DNA of 64,000 nt from Drosophila miranda (lineage: Eukaryota; Arthropoda; Insecta; Diptera; Drosophilidae): NCBI RefSeq assembly GCF_003369915.1, contig NW_022881614.1:868001-932000 (forward strand), read 5' to 3'. Within the stretch, counting starts at the first letter, position 1; each line of letters begins with the position of its first letter. Positions 21,165-34,165 of this stretch are shown in pieces. The translations under genes were made by a program, and so were the position numbers. Under the pieces are notes generated by a model. That model made no database searches and was not told where the DNA came from. It was given only the letters and a program-made list of their open reading frames with translations.

Positions 21165-24083
21165 AACACACGCAGTCAAAATGTAAATGGAAATTGAAAA
21201 CGAATGTGTTTGGCTCTGTTTTATTTTTAGTTGACAGGTTTGGCTTGATTTTTGTCAAATATTATGCTAACAATGCATAATTTATGCGAACCATTTATCA
21301 CAGATCCGACAGATCCTGTTCTCAGAGTGACTGTCGTCAGAGTCAGTCTTTAAAAACAACGTTGACAGAAACATTGACATTCGAAACACGAAGCCTGCGA
21401 TGTCTACTGGGGCGAGTCGGGCTGCATTGAAATTTTGGCTGGATCGAGTTAGAGCCAGACCCCGACCAGGCCAGACGTTGAGTTGATAGATCAATGAAGA
21501 TGCGTTGATCAGTGCGGAGTCAGTGATCGATGAACTTTTGTCATTTAAGCCCGTTCCAGCGATTAACACGATCGTTGATTAGATCATCGTCATGTGGAGG
21601 CAAACTTGTACGATGTGCCGTCAGTATTGTGAAGAATGTTTCTGCAGGTCCGGTCATATAGATAACGATTATTTTTGAATGATAAACCCATCCACTATCC
21701 AACGTCTATGGTATTCAGTAAATAATGCGCTAATTACCCTGAAAACCTATTGAAAAGCCCGACCGTAACCATACCTTTGTGATGTCGCTGGAATGTAATT
21801 ATGTTTTGGCCCAAGCAAAACCCATCAAACGAAATTATGTCAGCTTATTGGTTCCGCATTTGAGCATTTTACCGGCATTTGCCTTTGGACGATCAAAGAG
21901 TCAGCTTCCTAGCGCCTGATGATGGGTCGTCACCTCGGTCTCGGCTCTAGCCCTGTGTAAGTCGCCCAGAGGCGTAGTAGTGGCGCTGGGCTTTCTATAT
22001 TATCTACACGTACTCGTAGTACACTAACCTCTCCCTTAGAGCGGCCATGTGTCAGTATCTGTGATGTCAATGATTGCTTGTTTAGCTTTGGCATCATCAT
22101 CGGGAATCATTGCTATTATTACTGCTACAATTACAGCAAAGATATTGCCAAATGGGCCGTATCCCGCCCAATGCCCAACAGTAGCTTTGGGCTTTTGTTG
22201 GTTGCGGCGCGGCGCCTGCCGCCCGACAATAAATCAAAACGCTTAGAGACGGACAAAGGGGCCGGGAACTGAGACAAAGCCCATCAATGGTCCCCCGACC
22301 CGGGACTCAGCGGCGTCAAAGAACGTCAAACGTTTTTATAAATTTCGTTTCGTTTCGTTTCTTTGGCCCACAACAATGGGAATGAACGGTAGAGCCAGGT
22401 CTGGCTCTGGTATTGCTCTGGTAGCATTAGGAGCAGCCCTCTGTCTCTGCGAAAACTGCAAAGTCAGCGACAACACCAGCAAAGCTGAAAAAGCATTCAA
22501 GTTATATATTATTTACTTTAATAGAGTCTCTCCCTCCGTTGGGAAATGACACCCAGAGTGGGGTCTGCGCCTGCGTGACCCCAAAACCGAAACCGAAGCG
22601 AACCGAGCTACCCTTTCACCTGGGATTGGGTTTTATTAATTGTTTATAATTATTAATTTCACACCGAATCCGATTAACAGTCGCGACTCAGGCCCCAAGT
22701 CGGACTTCCGCTAGCTGTTTTCGTGCGAGGATGCTAAATCTTTTTTGGGGGGAAAACTTAAAAGGTTAACACATCGCGTAATCACTGTTTGCCAAATTGT
22801 TTATGTTGTTTACGATTTCGCAACCAGTTTCGTATTAATAAAATTCAATAAAATGCAATTGTCGAACGCATCCCACATGGAAAACTTTTCGAAAACAAAA
22901 GCACCAAAAACATCATCACACTGGAACACTCGAAAAGTTGATGGAAACCGCCGACCAGTTTGCATTCGGCATTTTGAGTGCTGAACTAGTTGACGACGGC
23001 TGCTTCGGGCCAAGAGACAGAGAGATACTACCACAACGGCGCATCTTTTTTATTGCAAAAATATTGAAAAATGAGTTAACAGCCACATACAAGCATGCAT
23101 ATATACTCGTACATACATTAGCTCTTGTTGGTGACTGCGCCCGCGACTTTAACACAAATTTCGATTTTGGTTTTATTTAAAGCGAGGGGTGGGGTGCATC
23201 GGGTTTTTCTTATCTAATGGGATGCGCTGGATGGGACTGGATAAATAAATCTGAAAACTTGTGAATTACTGCAAAATTGCTAGTTGAGTCATTCCCTGCA
23301 TAGAATACGATTTCGAGTAAGCAAGATATGACGGTTCATTGAAACCCAAACCGAAACCGAAAAAAACCCAGAGAAACAAATAAACACATTAATAATTTGT
23401 CTTTTGGGACAGACTTTTTTTGTTGGCGTAGGGTATTTTTTTTCGCCATAATCGAGCGTTCACACACATAAGCTCTCTGATGGGGCCGGGCCGTGACTGA
23501 AGAAAGTCAAGAATAACCAGATCGGGTTCGAGAAGATTAGCTGGAATCGGTAGAAACAGACATATCGTAGATACATTTGATTGGCTGGAAAAACTTTTGG
23601 TTGCCATCTGAACTGCAAACAAGATGGATAGACATTTATTTGTAAATTCGAATCGAGCCGTTACCAACTAGCGGAGACGTCACACATTGGAGCTCACACA
23701 GCTCCTCATTCGCTGACATGTGTCGACCTGCAGCCCTAGGTGGAATCAGCTGTTTTCACACTAGCGGTTCCATGGGGCTCCATGGTAATTACATAAAGAT
23801 GTAGTTACCATGTAAAGAAATTAATTTAGTGGACATTGCTTAAACTTATTTGTAAATTCATGACTGGATGGCAACAAGTGTAGGGTACTGGCTACAAATA
23901 TTACAATAAAATCGAAAACAAAAATTCTTTTGTACTAAACTTGTTTAAGCCAAAAAAAGCTAAATTAAATTTGAAATAAGTTAGATTTCAAGCTATAAGC
24001 ATTTCAATTATTTTTCAAGCTATTTGATTTTAAAATCAGCCAAATCCCCTTAAAATAAGCTAAAATGGCAACAGTGGTGATAA
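21165..24083. other. intergenic, no gene supported
   Basis: I found no coding region, RNA gene or further mobile element. The small open frames here lack start context, splice logic and protein-like composition. AT-rich sequence with short CAAAACC/CGAAACC runs (22590, 23350) predominates. Confidence 0.4.
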
Positions 24084-24628
24084 CCCAAAACAAAAGAAAG
24101 AGCTTTACGGATCAATGAGCTCCCTGTTTCGTAGCCTCAACAACAGAAATCCAATAAAAGCAAATATTTAGAATAGGCCAGTCAAGTAGAAAATGGATTC
24201 ACTAATCGGATAAAATTATGTGGGCATTGCAAATTGTTTTATCTAGCTAATAATATTCGACGGAATATCAAAATTGAACAATAGGAACGACTATCCTCTT
24301 TCGTTTTTGTTTGTTTGACCATTTTCGCTAAAACCTCTTTATATGCAAAATTCAATAAAAGCAAGTATTTAAAATAAACCAGTCAATTAGAAAATAGATT
24401 CACTAATCGGATAAAATTATGTGGGCGTGGCTAAATGTTCTATATAGCAAGTAATATTCCACGGAATATCAAAAACGAGGAATATGTAAAATAGAACTTG
24501 AATTTGTCAGTATAATTACGGTATATTTTTCAAATGAGACGGTATATTTTGGTATATTTCTGAGGGTCGGACCGTGTATCTTATGGATAAGGTCCAAAAC
24601 AAAACAAAACAAAGAGATTTACGGACCA
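24084..24628 (+). repeat. duplicated promoter/first-exon unit upstream of the RUN pseudogene
   Basis: A block with AATGAGCTCCCTGTTTCGTA at about 24116 recurs 511 bp downstream at about 24628, where it starts the RUN-domain pseudogene. The material between contains two copies of a module (CCAATAAAAGCAA..., CACTAATCGGATAAAATTAT, GGAATATCAAAA) at about 24150-24290 and 24350-24480. It also contains GGTATATTTT motifs (24522-24560), which resemble the Ohler motif-6 core promoter element. Related copies lie near 54725-54870 and 62290-62640. The family seems to be made of a promoter plus the first ten codons of one gene. Confidence 0.6.
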
Positions 24629-25795
24629 ATGAGCTCCCTGTTTCGTAGCCTCAACAATAGTTTTTCGTCGAAGCGCGAAAATTCCTGAAGGCAGCGCTGA
24701 TAAACACTTTGAACGAGAATGCCCGCGAGATCGAGTTTGAGGTCAAGCAGAAGGGATTGGGTAAGTTCTGGGTGCACTCTATGAATCATTGCTGTAGGAG
24801 GATGGGACGTCCCACATTTCAGGGGTTGTGGGGCTGTGCGAGCAGACCAGTGCCCTGTGCACCACCTTGGAGGCGGTGTTCCTTGGACTCGTTCCTTTGG
24901 GCCACCTTCAATGTGATTGCGGGCGATGTGAAGCGGCGGCCAGATCGGGCAGATCCAGGGTCTGAGTCAGATCACCTCGGAGATTGGCCAGTGTCGCGCC
25001 TGGGTGCGCCAATCCCTCAACGAATCGGTGTTCTCGTCGTACCTTAACGTCATGCGGAAGAATAGCTCTGCCATATCGCACTACTACAAGCGACACGCTC
25101 TGGCCAAGGATGCCGATGGCCTGGAGACGGCTTCCAAGATTATGGAGAGCCTAGAGGACTACGTCCAGTTCGACTTGCCGGTTAACTCGAGCCTGTTAAA
25201 CCACTGGCCGGACTACTCTTTGCAGCCCTTAAATCATGTCCGGTATGCACTGGTCCATAATCTAGTTCATTGTATGGCTGACTATTTTGAATACTTCATT
25301 ATAGATCAGCAGTAAAGTAGACATAGCCAGCTCCCTGGGCTCCGATATTGTGACCATACCCACCTCGCAGCCTCTGCAGACCAATGAGCTCTTCTCAGAG
25401 TCCATTTCTAACAGCCCCTTCAGCCGGAGCGGCAACTTCGGAGTGCCGGACTTGAGCCAGCGCGAGAACCTCGACCTTCTCATACAAAAGTTTGACGAAA
25501 TGGACATCATAAGCGAGGAGCAGTCCCCGCCCGTAGCAACAGCAGAAACGAGTGAAGCTGGAGAGCCAGTGGCTCGTTCGGGGAGCAACCAGAGGTCCCG
25601 GAAGCGGTCCAAGCGTCATATAGAAGAGTCCTTCGCCGACCTGGCAGATGAAGAACTGACCAGTCTGCCCCATGGCAGCAATTCCCTGTCCAATCTCATG
25701 CAGACCTCCTGGTCCGGCGACCTGGATCTCTCGCCCACGGCCACCGAGCAGTTCGCATCGCGTCTCTTTCAGCGGTCCGTGAGCATGAGCAGCTA
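24629..25795 (+). pseudogene. RUN-domain protein gene copy, frameshifted
   Basis: ATG 24629 starts MSSLFRSLNNSFSSKR. A frame change within a few codons leads to NTLNENAREIEFEVKQKGLG, then a GTAAGT donor (24761) and an acceptor (24822) followed by GLCEQTSALCTTLEAVFL, which reads as the first block of a RUN domain. The second block (RQSLNESVFSSYLNVMRK, HALAKDADGLE, LPVNSSLLNHWP; 25004-25242) is in another frame, and intervening RUN sequence is missing near 24880-24960. A further intron (25243-25304) leads to an acidic C-terminal part ending at 25795. RUN domains bind small GTPases or motors in membrane traffic. Retained introns show this is genomic DNA, not a retrocopy. With several breaks I call it a pseudogene. 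The exact RUN family member is not resolved. Confidence 0.65.
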
Positions 25796-27041
25796 GAGCA
25801 GCCTGCGCTCTCCCACCACAGATCAAGGTGGTTTTGTTAACGAATAAGTTTGTAAAAGTGCGATATATTATTATGGCTAACCCCAAGAAAAGGCTTTACT
25901 TTACCTTTAAACTAGATTTAAGTGCTTTGCTGTTATGTTATGGCTTGTCTTGTCAGCATTTACACACACTTTACTCAAATATTCACTATATAAACATACA
26001 TATATACTCGTTTATATAGTAGATATCGATTGACTTACCGCGTTCATTGCGTCAACTTTGGGCCAAGCCAATGACAAGTTCAAAGTTTGCTCAAAGTTTT
26101 CAAAATGATTTTGGAATTTATTTATCTGATAACTGCAATGATTCTGATTCGGATGCTGAATAAAACGTTATGTTAAATGCTGGTTAATACTTCTAGTGAC
26201 ACCAATTCTAACAACAATAATTGAATTCAATAATAATAATAGTAATAATAATATTTATGTAGAGCAGTACTCGTATTACATTCTATTCTGTATACATTCA
26301 TACAGTATGTATGGCCAAAAAGATCTAACAAATGTTCACCAATTGCGGATAGATCTTAGATTAGATACTTGAGAGAGATTTTATCACACAAATCTGGGTA
26401 TTACCACTAGTTTCATTAGACTCTAAAATAGTGACAAGTGTATGACAAGATTCGTTGAAATGCTCTCAGTTGTGCTTCGATTAGGTATTGCATCTAACAT
26501 TCTTCGTTTTGTGTGTATTGCACTAGAGTCTAGACTCTAGAGGCTCTTCAAGTATCCCAGTGCAGAGTATTCCATTCCCCCCTCCAAGTATTCGTGTATA
26601 CTCGTATCTACATATATTAATTAGTTGTGTTGTTGCTGGGTTTTAACAGGTTCAGTCTAGTAAGATATTCATATAGAGGCGCTCCTAAATACAATACAAT
26701 CGTATTGAAACATACAGATACAATGCATATACTTATAAAAGATTTGCTGGCTGCTATATTGCTGTTTTCATAATTTTACTAACTTTAGGTGCTATTTCCT
26801 ATATACAAAACGAACAACTATGGTTAAGGATTGGCTTGCTTGCCAAGTGCTGCGAGGGAAGACGCTACAGAGAGTTGCGCGCATAAATTGGGATTCGATT
26901 CGTTCCCTCAGAAGAGTGGTATTTGGTATTGTTCCACTTTTATTTGATCAACCTTTCGTAAAATTTAGTACAATCACTCCGCACCGTGCCACACCGTATA
27001 TCCGCATTATGTACAACTCATGGGCAACGATATGGATCGCC
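25796..27041. other. intergenic and 3' UTR of Vrp1
   Basis: AT-rich sequence between the RUN pseudogene (+) and Vrp1 (-), which converge here. The right end is the likely 3' UTR of Vrp1. No further gene is seen. Confidence 0.4.
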
Positions 27042-30000
27042 TCAGCAGACCGTCGAGTTGCGCGCCACACTTCCCGCCGCCTGTGATTGGGGTCGAACGG
27101 GGGAGGAGGCCCTACCGGCCGTTCTGGCTGCTCCGCCGCTGTACAAGAAACTAGATTGCCGTATTACGGACACTGTGGCAGCGGCCACGCCTGCCTGAGG
27201 CGGTGGTGCAGGTGCCCGGTGCTTCTTCAGTGGTGCATAGGCTGGCTTCAGTGCTGGCGGCAGTGTACCTCTTCCCCCGGAGCCATTGAATTGGTATTTA
27301 TGCTGGCATTGTTGTTGCAGACAGCCGAAATGTTGTTAATGCTGATGTTGTTGTTGCTGGGCGTCTGGGCGGCAGCTGAAGTGTGAGAGAGACAGAGAGA
27401 GAGGGAGAGAGGCAGTGGGGAGAGAGAGATATATTTAAAAAAATGGATAGATAGCGCAAGATATAGAGAGATAGATCAATGGGATCGATATGGGGATATC
27501 TTGATCAATGTTTGTGCAGGCAAAACTCCGACGAAGCATACAAATGATAAACGGAAAGGAAAGAAAGGAACTGCCAAAGGTGTAAATGCAGTGGAAAGAA
27601 GAGCTCAAAGACGTCACAAATGAAGAGAAACACAAAACAGGTGACGAAGGAATGCAAAACTGTATGACATAATTCGGTATATCAGAAGGAGCCACTGAAG
27701 ATAACAACCGATACAAAAATTAAGTATAACGGACAGCGAACAGTGGAACACCTGTAGCTCTTTTCTGTTTTATATTTAAATTTTAATACAAAACAAATGA
27801 AATGGTTTACATGTTGATGTAAATCCAATCGAATTTTGGTTTATTGTTCCATCCAAAAGATAATTTTAAAATTAAAACAAACAATTATACTCGTAGTGTG
27901 CCTGTTGGATACTAGAACTAAAATTCATCGCATCGGATGTCGGATATATGTACATAATATGTGTGTGTATGCCTATGTATGCATATGCATTTAGAGATGC
28001 GCGTACAGATAGGTAAGATATATAAAAGATATGATGGGAGTGGAGTACAATTAAAAAGCATGCGCTATATGTATTTCAAATGTGTTGTGTTGTGTGTGGA
28101 TCGATTGAGGGGGAGGGGGATACGGTGGTATATGGAAGGACTTCTCTTTACATACACACACATAGTACATATGAATATATACGGGATATATCTATAGCTA
28201 TGCGTAATAATATTGTGTGTGCTTAGTGGTAATATCGCGTTTCGTTAACATATTTTATGGAGATGTTGATCGTATCTGATCTTCATCTCCCTATCTTCTT
28301 CTTCTTGTGAAATTTAACAAACTTTAACATTAGATGGTATAAGATAGATAGTGTTTGGATAAAGCTATTCAACTTTAGTATTATGCAATATACAAGATAA
28401 CATTCATCTACTCTTCATACACTCAAATTTTATTGGCTCGTTAACAGTAAAATAAAACAACAATAATCCAAAAAAAGATTCCTAAACTCCCCTGGTTGCA
28501 TTTGTATGCATTTGCATGTGTTTGTTTCTTTGTGTTCGATTGGATGGGTTTTCAGTGTGTTAAACAATAATAATCATAATCATAATAGTAAGTAATACAT
28601 GTTTAAAATAATATATATATAGCATGAGTTGTATGTATAAAAGATAAGAATCGTTGTATGCGAAATGACAGAGCGTGTGCCTTAAGAAACAATTACATAA
28701 TTATATAACAGCATTGCATTCCATGTGTGTATATAAGAATAAACGCAGTTACATAAACATATACCTATGTGTATGTGGTTGTGTATCTCTAAATACTGTA
28801 CACATGTATTTAAAGCACTCACAGAACAGACACACCCACACACACTCACACGCTCACAGACGACGACATACCGTTGCTCGCCTTAAACGTTCGACTAGGA
28901 TAGATTTTTTGTATATTAAGAAACGGCGGCGGCTTGGGGAACTCGGTCACGTTGTGGAATCGCTTCCCGAACTTGGTCTCCAAATCGATGACCAGGCGGC
29001 CCACAGTTGCACCTCCTGCTCCTCCTCCTGCCGACAGTCCTGAATTGCTACCAAACTGATGCGAGGCGTTGGCCATGTGCGTGGGTGGAGTCAGCGGGGC
29101 ATTGGGCCGTATGGATGAGTGACGCTGTGGCGGCACTGGCGCTCCAGCACCCGACCCTGATCCGGATCCAGCCTGCAAGATGGAGAGAGGAGTCAGTTAT
29201 GTGGCTTTTGATACCGTGAGTATCGTGGGTAATCTCGGACAACTCTAGTTACGTTGCGCTTGCCGTGGAGCATCATCATTTTGATAACCTTGAATGGTGG
29301 GCGGTCGTGGCTGTAGTTCCGTTTCAGATATTTGCTAAGCGAGAACAGCCTCTTGAACAACCAGTGCTTCACTCGAACATTCTGGGAGAAGGCATCAATG
29401 AGAGCTCGGCCTGGCAGTGGACAAGCAATGGACCGAAAAACAAGGCGAATGGAGGGTCGTGTGTCGTGTGTTTTGGTCACGTCTCACATTTGGAAAATCA
29501 ATATCCCCACCTCCCCTCCCTTTGGCACGAAAATAGGTGAGTTATAAAAAGTACGACTGGCGTGCCCCAAAAAGTGCGCAGCCAGGAGCTGCTCGGAGAA
29601 GCGCCTGCGCAGTGAGAGTAAGCTCTGCACTGCGCAAAAAGCAAACGTTCTTTGGGATAGGTTATGGCCGTGACGCTGTGACTGATTTGAACAGGTGGAA
29701 CCCCAACAGCAGAGACAGCAGAGAGAATCCATACCCGTCACGATCTCATCTCTATGGACAGTAGCTCACGAGCTCCGCTCCTTATATCTGTTCCAAGTCT
29801 GTTCTGCGTGGTGGAGGCCAGCCAATTGTCACCTTTGCCATTTGGGACAACCTGTTGTTGTTGTGTTGCTGGTACTGATACTGCTACTCTGGCTAATTGG
29901 CTACTCACAGTGCTCGATTGTCGCTGCGGCGGCGGTGGAGGCGGACAGCTGCGGTGTGGCGGCGGGGCTGGTGGATGGATGATGGGTCCCCCATTCAGTA

Positions 30001-32753
30001 TGATCGGCCGGACGGTCGAAGACTTGGGGCTGGCCGTAGTCGATGATGAGGCCGACGAAACTGATGCTGGGGTAGGCAGCGGCGGCAGCGGTGGCGAGGA
30101 ATTTCCATTCATACCATTCATACCGTTCCCGATGCCAACCGCACGGAACTGGTCACGCAGGGCGGCCACGCTGCTACTGCTGCTCGAAGTGGAGGGCGGT
30201 TGGGTAATGGGAGTCGAAGGGGCCTGAGTCGTAGTCGCCGCACTCTGCACCAGGGCCGTGTTGACGGCACTTAACGGCGCTGCAGATGATCCAGCTCCGA
30301 TGTTGCTCAGGTTTCTGTTGGAGAAGCTCCGCGCCGGTGTTGGCGGAGGTGGAGGCTTCACCGATGGTCGTGCTACAGGAAGGAGGAGGAGGAGGAGAGA
30401 CGTCATTCCATTCTCTCATCGTGGCGATTTTCTTTGAGGTACTCACACTTTGGTGGATTGGGGGCACAGCGCATGCTGGCGACGCTTCCGTCGCTGCCCT
30501 GCAGCTGGAGCGGAGCCCGCATCGTCCCAAAATGCTGGAGGGTGGGGGGCAGCATAGGCCCAGACGCTGGCGGAGATCTGTGGAGGAGGCAGAGACCCAT
30601 ATTAGTAGCGCTTAGGGTAATAGTCGGGGCTATAGCCAGAAATCAATGCAAATCGAAAGCCATAAAGATAAGCAAAAGCAAAACCCAAACTATATCAATG
30701 GATTGACTGACTGGATCGTGGGGTGACTGAAGCAAGCGGTGTGCATACTTAGCTAGGGTTTACTGCACTGTAATGTACTCTATACCTGGGCGACTTCATG
30801 CTGTGGTGCCGCGTCACCGCCGGACGCTGCTGCCCGTTACCCAGAATCAACTGCTGGAGCCCCGGCGGCTTTGGAGCAAAGTTCGGCTTGCCAAAGCTGA
30901 TGGCCGGCTTCTGCTGCTGTGACTGAATCTGTGTTTGCGTATGGGACTGCGCTTGAGATGGCAACGGTGTGGGCGTGGCCGTTGATGGAGGCGATGCTTG
31001 CTGTGAACCACCACCACCAATAGAAGAACCAGCACCACCGAACAACGTTGACTTATTGGGCGCCAGGTTGCGTAGCGATCCTGCCGAGGACGTTCTGCTC
31101 GAGTTCAGCGACGTCGTGGAAGCACTCGCAGTGGTTTTTGCCATCGAACTATTTACAAAACTATTCCCTAACGAGATACTGTGGATACCATGGATAGCGT
31201 CGTTTGTAGTTTGTATTTGTGATGGGTGTGTGGTGTGGTGTGGTTTGGGTGAGTGGTTGGTTGGGCGGGTGGGATAGGAAGATAACCACGAATGCCCGGC
31301 AAAGAAATCCACCCGAAAATAAAGAAAGAAAATGTGGAATTTTAACAAAAGTTTCAAAAATAAAAAAAAAACAAAAGAGTATCAAATGTTGGAGGTGCCG
31401 GACTGCTGGTGGATCCAAGCATAAACTTACTTCAGATTGGCCGCCTTGCTCTTGACGCTGCCACTGCTGTTGCTGCCGCTCTCCGAGAGCGTGGGCGAGG
31501 CAGCTTTGACGGCGGCAGCTGGTGGCAGGGCAGCGCGGGGTGCGATATTCATGCGCTCCAATATCGAATCACTTGAGTTGGTTTGCTGTGATGGCGGTAG
31601 AGAACAACAGATGGATTAGATATTATTATTTTTCTTGGGAGCTCTTCTAATACGAATTCTAGCTAGAGAATATTCACATGTCAATGCTCCTGAATATTTA
31701 CTGATTCCTATACAGGCTTTCTAATTCTATTTCTATTTCTGAACTTCTACTGATTCCTATACAGGCTTTCTATTGTTTTCCAAAGATCAGTCGTTCCTCT
31801 CTCACAAATAACGCTCTCTTCTATAGAAGTACTTTGAACAGCATTCGTGTTTCCACTCTTAGCATCTATCCCACTCCTCCTCCCTAATTATTTTCATTAA
31901 TATGGTGAGATCTATATTTAAACACTCTGCCGTCTGTGGGTCCATCCGTACATGGCTGCCTTGCCCTCACCTTTGGCGGTTGCGGTGGAGGTCCCCGATT
32001 TGTTTTCAGATTTGCTTCTGTGGCATTGATATGCTGGGTGCCGCTGGGTGCTTGCGGCGATTGTTGCTGCTTCTGCTGCGCCTTCTGGCGCTTCAATGTT
32101 AGGTGCATGGCCAGCTCTGTATTGAAGTCCATGGGTCCGTTGCTGGATGCGGCAGCGGCAGTGACGGCTGTGGGGGGCTATGGCTTCGTTGCTGCTGCTG
32201 TGCTATTGCGGCCGCTGCTACTCCGGCTGGTGGTTGTGGAGTCGCTGCTGCTGCTGCTCCGGCTGCGGGTGCGTGTGCGTTGGCGGAAAGCGGAAATCAA
32301 GTGAGCAACGAAATACATAATTTGAATTAACATTTGTGAACCTACTGCGATAGCCATTCACGGGCTTCAGCTTCGGCATTTGCGAGTAGCCTTCGAACAG
32401 GCCCCCAATTTGGGGGCTCCATTGCCAAGGCCGTTGCTGCTGCTGCTGCTACTACTGCAGTTGTTGTTGTTGTTGCTGGTGCTGGTGTTGTTATTGAGGG
32501 TGCGCTTGGCGCCTCCAACTCCCGCTCCTGCTGCGGCATCTCCTCCACATACTTTCCCCGATATCGCCGGTCCGCTCTTGTCCACGGTGTTCGTCTTACG
32601 GAGCTTGGTGCCCTTCTGGATGGAGCTGAGGAGGGCAGAGCGGGGATCTACACCACCTTTGCCTCCACCGCCGCCCAGCTTCAAGCCGCCCATGGCCGGG
32701 GGCGGCGGGGGTCCTGGCGGTGGCGGTGGTCCCGGTGGTGGCGGTATGGCCAT
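27042..32753 (-). CDS. Vrp1: Vrp1 (verprolin/WIP homologue), eight coding exons, damaged
   Basis: Vrp1 binds actin and stabilises WASp in myoblast fusion and actin assembly. Exons (minus): 32753-about 32342, about 32262-31971, 31585-31431, 31148-30786, about 30579-30450, about 30370-29758, 29172-about 28872 and 27375-27042. The start is MAIPPPPGPPPPP, after an acceptor in the 5' UTR. A WH2 domain follows (RSALLSSIQKGTKLRKT). The C-terminal WASp-binding part reads KRFHNVTEFPKPPPFLN with IYPSRTFKASN. Most junctions agree in phase; exon 6 to exon 7 does not. Lesions: a G5 run in exon 1 (about 32411) shifts the frame before LFEGYSQMPKLKP. An in-frame TAG lies in exon 2 (about 32174-32176). A G5 run in exon 8 (about 27278) shifts the frame before KPAYAPLKKHRAPAPPP. 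The exon 8 acceptor follows a 50-nt C/T tract. Either this copy is decaying or the consensus has errors. Confidence 0.8.
27384..27432. repeat. GA-rich simple tract serving as polypyrimidine tract on the minus strand
   Basis: (GAGA)n on the plus strand is C/T on the minus strand and ends in CACACTTCAG, the acceptor of the last Vrp1 exon. Confidence 0.6.
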
Positions 32754-34165
32754 CTGCAATTCCAAATATAACGATTTTAGGGGTTAATTTTGTTGCTCTT
32801 TTAGAGCTACATATTCTTGATTTATGTTTAGAGCAATTCTACTTTTTTGTTAGAGCTTTTCTTTAGTCTCATTCTCGCTTTTGATCAGGTCTTCTCTTCT
32901 GGCCACAATCTCTGCGTCTGCCTCGTAGGGGCATTGGCTCAAGACTGGCTCTGCTCTGCGTCGAGAGACTTTCAAAGCGGAGGTACCGCGGAGACCGCTG
33001 TCGCCACCCACACGCCGCAAACATACTCACAAACAGACGCAGCCATGCTCCACCACAGAGATTTAATAATACAATTTCTATACTTATTATTTATGTCGTG
33101 TTTTGTTTTGTCTTTTCTCGAGATTGACGCCTCGATAGCCAGCAGCCAGCGACGGCGAGCAGCAGCATTCCCACGCACCGAAGCCTGCAGTGCTCTACGG
33201 ATGCGAACGGAGCAGTCCATAGATTTTATATATCAAAGATATGATGTACTCTCTGGGACTGGGAAGGGTATTAACCAACATAAGAAATTTCAAGCTCAAG
33301 CGGCGCGTAAAGCTGCAGAGTTTGACAGGAACTGGACCGGGCAGACATCCCACATCTCCTTCAGCCGGAGGCCATCCCACGTGATCTGTGCAGATCTTGC
33401 AATACGCGTATGGGTGTTGTCGCGATGCTCTCTTAATATATTTCCATCATATTTATGGCTCTCTCCTACAGAGAATACGAGCAGAAGGCGAAATCGAATA
33501 GCAACAGTTATCAGGAAATTATAATCACGGCATTTCCATAGCTCGACTGATAAGACGGGGGGCGAATGAATCCGTTTCTTCATGTGATTTCCATAAAATG
33601 TTCTGTAAATAGGAATTCTCAATCAATTTGAATAGATTCTCTGGAAATTCCGATTCAATCGGCCAGGCTCCGTTTTTCACTTTCACAAAAGTTTTCCGAT
33701 TTACTTTTGAAATCACATAAATTGGGGCTCTCTTTTTCCCATTCCGCAAGATTTCTTCGTTTTTAAAACGAAAACATTTTCGTTGACGAAATGAAAAGTA
33801 AACGGCTTTTTATACAACAAAACGAACCCTAATTGCAAAAGGAAAAAAATAGATGACTTATTGATGCATTAACATAAACTTGATACCTATATCAGGGTAA
33901 TTTAACTTGTGCTTTTTTTATAAATAATTTTATTTTAACCCAACCTCAAATTTGGTTCGGACAAAATTGGCCACAGCAACAACAAATTTCGTTTTGGTGT
34001 AAGCAGCTGACGCATTCCGATTTGGTTATCGGAACGTTGGCAAGTAATCAATTTTTGCGTATAACAGCACAAATGTGCATGTAACAGCTCAGACTGTGCT
34101 TGTAACATGCGCTTAACAGAACATCTGGGTGAGCACAGCTGTTTCCCGCCCAATTTAATTCCACT
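32754..34165. other. 5' region of Vrp1 and divergent intergenic space
   Basis: Holds the 5' UTR intron acceptor of Vrp1 just above 32753 and presumably upstream exons and promoter, which I cannot place. Plus-strand frames here (for example 32847-33524) show no domain or splice logic. Confidence 0.4.

Noticed and set aside
29193-29480. Extra Vrp1 exon between exons 6 and 7
   Set aside because: The frame is open but its composition is unlike Vrp1 (basic, not Pro/Ser-rich), and no good splice pair joins it. The phase clash between exons 6 and 7 is left unsolved.
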